Program-made: the position numbers and the translations under genes
From: Pseudomonadota bacterium
GTDB lineage: Bacteria; Pseudomonadota; Alphaproteobacteria; Reyranellales; Reyranellaceae
Direction: 5' to 3'
DNA: 8,316 bases
Assembly: GCA_023436825.1 (NCBI GenBank)
Contig: JAEZHS010000770.1
Span: forward strand, 1-8,316
Shown: positions 5,409-8,316 of the stretch, piece after piece
How positions within the stretch are numbered: position 1 is the stretch's first letter
Layout: each line of letters starts with the position of its first letter
Notes under the pieces: generated by a model
What the model was told of the DNA's origin: nothing
Databases searched by the model: none
The model's input: only the letters and a program-made list of their open reading frames with translations

Positions 5409-5846
5409 TCACAGCGTCGCTAGCTTCTCCATCGAGCGTTCGAGGGCGCCGTGCAGGTCGGCGGTGAGCTTGGCGCCCATGGCGTCGCGCACCTCCTGCT
5501 CGGCGGCGGCCCATAGCGGGAGGGCCCGCTTGAACATGGCGCGGCCGGCCGCGGTCGCCACCAGCTCATGACGCCGCTTGTCATCCGACTGGGCGCGCTC
5601 GATCAGGCCGTCCTTCAGCAGCGGGCCGAGGTTGCGCGTCAGCGTCGTGCGGTCGGTGGCCAGCAGGTCGGACAGCCGGCCAATCGACACCGGCCCCTGG
5701 GCCGTCACGAACCCCAGCAGCGAGAATTGCGAGATCTTGAGCCCGGTCGGCGCCAGATGCTTGCTGTAGATCTGCGTCACGCGCCGCGCCGCGCCGCGGA
5801 TGCGGAAACAGGTGCAGTCGAGAGGCGACAGGCGGAGGCCGGACAT
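5409..5846 (-). CDS. MarR-family transcriptional regulator
   Basis: The 145-residue product is a standard-size MarR winged-helix DNA-binding dimer. The helix-turn-helix spans about residues 53-80 (SIGRLSDLLATDRTTLTRNL, recognition helix around 64-74). The wing follows at IERAQSDDKRRHELVATAAG (83-102), with the conserved DxR-type acidic/basic pair. N- and C-terminal helices provide dimerisation. The N-terminus reads LDCTCFRIR, with Cys11 and Cys13 close together. The start at 5846 fits the family's usual beginning; the open frame extends far upstream over the thioesterase gene, but that part has no homology-like features. No Shine-Dalgarno is evident. It is divergent from the thioesterase gene and probably represses it and itself from the palindrome at 5891-5904. 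The ligand is unknown. Confidence 0.93.
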   Translation of the reverse strand: MSGLRLSPLDCTCFRIRGAARRVTQIYSKHLAPTGLKISQFSLLGFVTAQGPVSIGRLSDLLATDRTTLTRNLGPLLKDGLIERAQSDDKRRHELVATAAGRAMFKRALPLWAAAEQEVRDAMGAKLTADLHGALERSMEKLATL

Positions 5847-5869
5847 GGCGGACAGATTAATGCCGGCGC

Positions 5870-5899
5870 TTGCGACGGCCAAGCATAAACGTGTATATG
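5870..5899 (+). promoter_or_regulatory. Candidate thioesterase promoter
   Basis: TTGCGA (5870-5875) and TATATG (5894-5899) form a plausible -35/-10 pair with an 18-base spacer. Initiation would fall near 5906, giving a short leader before the ribosome site at 5918-5921. The -10 lies inside the palindrome assigned to the MarR protein, which fits repression by blocking polymerase. Confidence 0.45.
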
Positions 5900-5904
5900 C
5901 ACAC
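5891..5904. promoter_or_regulatory. Candidate MarR operator
   Basis: GTGTATATGCACAC is an interrupted palindrome: GTGT and ACAC arms are perfect, with a symmetric AT at the centre. It is AT-richer than its surroundings and sits in the 81-base divergent gap between the MarR gene and the thioesterase gene. Size and position are typical of MarR-family sites, but binding by this protein is inferred. Confidence 0.6.
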
Positions 5905-5927
5905 AAATCGCGATGACGGAGACGATG

Positions 5928-6410
5928 ATGAGCGGCGCAGACGGCGATGCAGGTTACGGTGTGGTGCCTCTCGAGCAGGCCCGCACCATGGATGGGCTCA
6001 CCCTGTTCAAGGGCCTGCTGGAGGGCCGTTTTCCGGCGCCGCCGATCAGCAGGGCGCTGGGCTTCCGGGTATCGGAGGTCGAGCTGGGTCGTGTCGTCTT
6101 CGACTACATGCCGGTGTTCGACCACTACAATCCCCTGGGCACCGTGCATGGCGGCATCGCCGCCACCCTGCTCGATTCGGTGATGGGCTGCTGCATCCAC
6201 ACCACGCTCAAGGCCGGAACCGGCTACACCACGGTCGAGATCAAGGTGAACTACGTGCGCGCCATGACCGACAAGACCGGCCCGGTAAAGGCCGAAGGCA
6301 AGGTGATCAACGTCGGTTCGCGCATCGGCACCTCGGAAGGCAAGCTCTACGACAGCGCCGGCAAGCTCCTGGCGCACGGCACGACGACCTGCCTGATCTT
6401 TCCGATCTGA
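5928..6410 (+). CDS. PaaI-like hotdog-fold acyl-CoA thioesterase
   Basis: The 160-residue product is a single hotdog domain of the PaaI/YbgC-type thioesterases, which hydrolyse acyl- or aryl-CoA in the cytoplasm. The diagnostic stretch is NPLGTVHGGIAATLLDSVMG (68-87), with N68, the HGG turn (74-76) and D83 at positions used for catalysis in PaaI-type enzymes. Typical core strands TTVEIKVNYVRAM (101-113) and GKLLAHGTTTCLIF (145-158) follow. I chose ATG 5928 because GGAG (5918-5921) lies six bases upstream; in-frame ATGs at 5913 and 5925 are possible, the first without a ribosome site. Divergent pairing with a MarR regulator suggests induction by an acyl or aromatic compound. The substrate is not predictable. 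Confidence 0.93.
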   Translation: MSGADGDAGYGVVPLEQARTMDGLTLFKGLLEGRFPAPPISRALGFRVSEVELGRVVFDYMPVFDHYNPLGTVHGGIAATLLDSVMGCCIHTTLKAGTGYTTVEIKVNYVRAMTDKTGPVKAEGKVINVGSRIGTSEGKLYDSAGKLLAHGTTTCLIFPI

Positions 6411-6432
6411 CATCACCGTCATCCCCTCATGT

Positions 6433-6456
6433 TCCTCTCCCCGCTAGGGGAGAGGA
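6433..6456. repeat. 10-bp perfect GC-rich hairpin
   Basis: TCCTCTCCCC (6433-6442) pairs with GGGGAGAGGA (6447-6456) across a GCTA loop, between the thioesterase stop and the CDF gene. It could end or stabilise the thioesterase transcript, but no T-tract follows. The same kind of CCTCTCCCC palindrome is a common intergenic sequence in high-GC proteobacteria. Confidence 0.7.
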
Positions 6457-6476
6457 GGCTTGAGGTGCGCTAAACT

Positions 6477-7391
6477 ATGGCCATGCCCCAGGCCACCGCT
6501 GAGCAACGCCTGCTGCGCCTGTCGATCGGCGTGACCGTCGTGGTCTCGCTGTTCGGCGTCGTGTTCGGTCTGCTGTCGGGCTCGCTGTCGATCGTGTTCG
6601 ACGGCGTATTCGCCGCCATCGACGCCGCCATGTCGGGACTGGCACTGTTCGTCTCGCGCCTGGTCAGCCGGGAAAGCGTCAACCGCCGCTTCCAGTTCGG
6701 CTACTGGCACATCGAGCCCATGGTGCTGGCCTTCAATGGCGGCACGCTGATGCTGCTCTGCTTTTATGCCTTCCTGAACGCCGTCGACAGCTTCCTGGCC
6801 GGCGGGCGGCAGCTCGATTTCGACTGGGCGATGGCCTACGCCGTGATCGTCTGCGTCATCTGCTTCGGCATGTTCTTCTACGAGCTCCACGCCAACCGGC
6901 GGGTCGGCTCGGATTTCGTGCGGCTCGATGCACAGAGCTGGCTGATGTCGGCCGCCATCACTTCGGCCCTGTTGGTTGCCTTCGGCATCGCCTGGTCGCT
7001 GCGCGGGACGCCGTACAGTCACCTCACGCCCTATGCCGACCCCGTCGTGCTGGCGCTGCTGACGATCTGCCTGGTGTTCGTGCCGATCCGCACCGTGCGC
7101 AAGGCACTGCAGGAGGTCCTGCTCATCACGCCGCCCGAGCTCGACGCCAAGGTTCGCGGCGTCATGGACGGCGTGATCGCCCGCCGCGGCTTCAAGACCT
7201 ACACCAGCTACGCCGCCAAGGTCGGCCGCGCCGAGTTCATCGAGATCCATCTCGCGGTGCCCGAAGGCATGCGGCTCGACAACGTCGCCGAGGTCGACGC
7301 CATCCGGCGCGAGATCGCCGATGCGCTGGGCGGCGAGGGGCCGCAGCGCTGGCTCACCATCGATTTCACCGCTGATCCGCGCTGGCTTTGA
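6477..7391 (+). CDS. Divergent cation diffusion facilitator (CDF) family membrane protein
   Basis: The 304-residue product has the CDF plan: about six membrane helices (near residues 15-35, 40-62, 82-104, 117-136, 154-174, 187-205) and a cytoplasmic C-terminal domain (about 215-304) with the ferredoxin-like strands AEFIEIHLAVP and WLTIDF. SGSLSIVFDGVFAAID (34-49) and FGYWHIEP (74-81) align with the CDF TM2 and TM2-TM3 segments. Against FieF/YiiP, the expected TM2 Asp is F45, the second is kept (D49), the TM5 His is D151 and the TM5 Asp is W155. Two usual metal ligands are thus missing. It is probably an efflux-type transporter or a relative with altered substrate; the metal cannot be named. 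ATG 6477 and 6483 are both possible starts; the ribosome site is weak (GAGG, 6462-6465). Confidence 0.85.
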   Translation: MAMPQATAEQRLLRLSIGVTVVVSLFGVVFGLLSGSLSIVFDGVFAAIDAAMSGLALFVSRLVSRESVNRRFQFGYWHIEPMVLAFNGGTLMLLCFYAFLNAVDSFLAGGRQLDFDWAMAYAVIVCVICFGMFFYELHANRRVGSDFVRLDAQSWLMSAAITSALLVAFGIAWSLRGTPYSHLTPYADPVVLALLTICLVFVPIRTVRKALQEVLLITPPELDAKVRGVMDGVIARRGFKTYTSYAAKVGRAEFIEIHLAVPEGMRLDNVAEVDAIRREIADALGGEGPQRWLTIDFTADPRWL

Positions 7392-7408
7392 GGAGGGGGC
7401 GCCCAGCA

Positions 7409-7512
7409 CCTCAGAGGAGCGGCACGCAGCACCGCGTCTCGACGGGTGGGCAACATCACAATTGTTGCCGGCCTTCGAGACGCATCGCTTCGTGATGCTC
7501 CTCAGAGTGAGG
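7409..7512. repeat. Imperfect inverted-repeat element (second family)
   Basis: A left arm at 7409-7442 and a right arm at 7475-7512 are inverted copies. They share CCTCA, GAGGAGC and GCGTCTCGA blocks; the right arm has four extra bases and a divergent middle. Inside lies a smaller hairpin, GGCAACA (7449-7455) with TGTTGCC (7463-7469). The pattern resembles the intergenic GAGGAGC...GTCTCGA palindromes common in Alphaproteobacteria, here partly decayed. It fills most of the gap between the CDF gene and apaG. Confidence 0.75.
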
Positions 7513-7602
7513 TCGGTCCGCTAATCCGCCAATGATTGTAGGGCCTTGCTCGATTTGACCTTTTCGCGCGAACGTCCCATGTCAGGACTTCAGGATCGTC
7601 GC

Positions 7603-7995
7603 ATGTACACAGCCACAACCCGTGCCATCCAAGTGACCGTCAGGCCGCAATATCTGCCCGATCAGTCCGATCCAACAAAGTCGCAATTCGTGTGGGCCTA
7701 TTTCGTCCGCATCCAGAACGCGGGCGATGTCGCAGTGCAGTTGCGCAGCCGCTACTGGAAGATCACCGATGCGCTGGGCCGCATGCAGGAGGTGCGGGGA
7801 CCGGGCGTCGTCGGCAAGACGCCGTTGCTGCGTCCGGGCGAGATGTTCGAGTACAATTCCGCGACGTCGCTCTCCACGCCCTCGGGCTTCATGGGCGGCG
7901 CCTACCAGATGGTGAGCGAGTCCGGCGAGAACTTCGACATCGAGATCCCCACCTTTTCACTCGACCTGCCAAGCCCGACTCGCCAGTTGAATTAG
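7603..7995 (+). CDS. apaG: ApaG domain protein
   Basis: The 130-residue product matches the ApaG family in length and order: [20 protein letters not shown] (1-20), DQSDP (20-24), [11 protein letters not shown] (31-41), the GPGVVGKTP glycine loop (74-82) and [21 protein letters not shown] (88-108). The fold is a fibronectin-III-like beta sandwich. Bacterial ApaG was linked to Co2+ resistance and Mg2+ efflux in Salmonella, but its biochemical role is not settled. The start at 7603 has AGGA (7592-7595) seven bases upstream and gives the family's normal N-terminus; in-frame starts at 7579 and 7546 have no ribosome site. The product is probably cytoplasmic, as no signal peptide is seen. folE follows 28 bases after the stop, so the two are probably co-transcribed. 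Confidence 0.95.
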   Translation: MYTATTRAIQVTVRPQYLPDQSDPTKSQFVWAYFVRIQNAGDVAVQLRSRYWKITDALGRMQEVRGPGVVGKTPLLRPGEMFEYNSATSLSTPSGFMGGAYQMVSESGENFDIEIPTFSLDLPSPTRQLN

Positions 7996-8023
7996 GGCGC
8001 CGGCTCAATTGAGGGAAACGACC

Positions 8024-8316
8024 ATGAACAAGATGGTGAAGAAGAGCGAGCTGATCTCGCTGGCCACGGGGCTGACCCGGCCGTCCCGCGAGGAAGCCGA
8101 GGCGGCGGTGCGCACCCTGCTCCGCTGGGCCGGCGACGACCCCGATCGCGAGGGCCTTCTCGGCACGCCCGATCGCGTCGTGCGCTCCTACGAGGAATTC
8201 TTCCGCGGCTACGACGAGGATCCGCGCGAGATGCTGCAGCGGACCTTCGAGGAGGTCGAGGGCTACGACGAGGTCGTGGTGCTGCGCGACATCCGCCTGG
8301 AATCGCACTGCGAGCA
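8024..8316 (+). CDS. folE: GTP cyclohydrolase I (partial, 3' end missing)
   Basis: Ninety-seven residues of the N-terminal half are present; the gene runs off the window. FolE converts GTP to 7,8-dihydroneopterin triphosphate, the first step of folate (and queuosine/biopterin) synthesis, as a cytoplasmic homodecamer. Diagnostic stretches are [20 protein letters not shown] (39-58), FFRGYDEDP (59-67), and [14 protein letters not shown] (84-97). Cys96 is the first zinc ligand of the SHCEHH motif, which is cut right after it. The ATG at 8024 has an excellent ribosome site, GAGGGAA (8011-8017), six bases upstream. This is the zinc-dependent type IA enzyme, not FolE2. Confidence 0.95.
   Translation, partial: MNKMVKKSELISLATGLTRPSREEAEAAVRTLLRWAGDDPDREGLLGTPDRVVRSYEEFFRGYDEDPREMLQRTFEEVEGYDEVVVLRDIRLESHCE

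Noticed and set aside
5847..6422. Long N-terminal extension of the MarR open frame on the minus strand
   Set aside because: It runs antisense through the thioesterase gene, gives Arg/His-rich low-complexity sequence, and MarR proteins are about 145 residues.
6444..7409. 321-codon open frame antisense to the CDF gene
   Set aside because: Its product is a Gln/His/Asp-rich low-complexity chain typical of antisense membrane-protein genes, and the sense frame has six membrane helices.
7546..7602. Earlier starts for apaG (TTG 7546, ATG 7579)
   Set aside because: No ribosome site precedes either; ATG 7603 has AGGA seven bases upstream and the canonical MYxAxTR beginning.
8004..8013. CTCAATTGAG palindrome before folE
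   Set aside because: Only 10 bases and overlapping the ribosome site; likely chance, with no second copy seen nearby.

Overview
The window looks like chromosomal DNA of a high-GC alphaproteobacterium. The evidence is strongly G/C-biased third codon positions in the real genes, a SAM-II (metA-type) riboswitch in front of a MetZ-type enzyme, a Phd/VapC-like toxin-antitoxin pair, and GC-rich palindromic repeats in the gaps. No phage, insertion-sequence or CRISPR signature was seen. The genus cannot be fixed from sequence alone.

Layout. 1-220 (-): 5' end of a small RRM-type RNA-binding protein, cut by the window edge. 221-827: a long gap with one plausible but unrecognised small gene (520-765). 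828-2516 (+): a thiamine-diphosphate enzyme of the acetolactate-synthase superfamily. 2526-3157 (-): a PIN-domain toxin and Phd/YefM antitoxin with a near-perfect palindromic operator touching the antitoxin start codon. 3202-3337 (+): promoter candidate, SAM-II aptamer and intrinsic terminator, together forming a SAM-sensing attenuator. 3386-4594 (+): metZ, O-succinylhomoserine sulfhydrylase. 4604-4729: a four-unit nested palindromic repeat. 4746-5357 (+): TenA-type thiamin-salvage enzyme. 5368-5407: a 17-bp perfect hairpin of the same repeat family, between convergent genes. 5409-5846 (-): MarR regulator. 5891-5904: shared operator candidate. 5928-6410 (+): PaaI-like hotdog thioesterase. 6477-7391 (+): a divergent CDF-family membrane transporter. 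7409-7512: a second, different inverted-repeat element. 7603-7995 (+): apaG. 8024-8316 (+): folE, cut by the window edge.

How the parts work together. The clearest regulatory story is methionine biosynthesis: SAM is expected to switch off metZ through premature termination. The MarR and thioesterase genes are divergent around one palindrome, which suggests local control by the MarR protein. The toxin-antitoxin pair has translationally overlapping genes and probably a leaderless antitoxin mRNA. The remaining genes (TPP enzyme, tenA, CDF, apaG, folE) look like ordinary housekeeping or accessory metabolism with no evident shared pathway.

I did not find a clearly new multi-gene system. The most noteworthy features are the covarying palindromic repeat around tenA, the leaderless antitoxin with its start-abutting operator, the complete SAM-II/terminator switch, and a CDF protein lacking several usual metal ligands.
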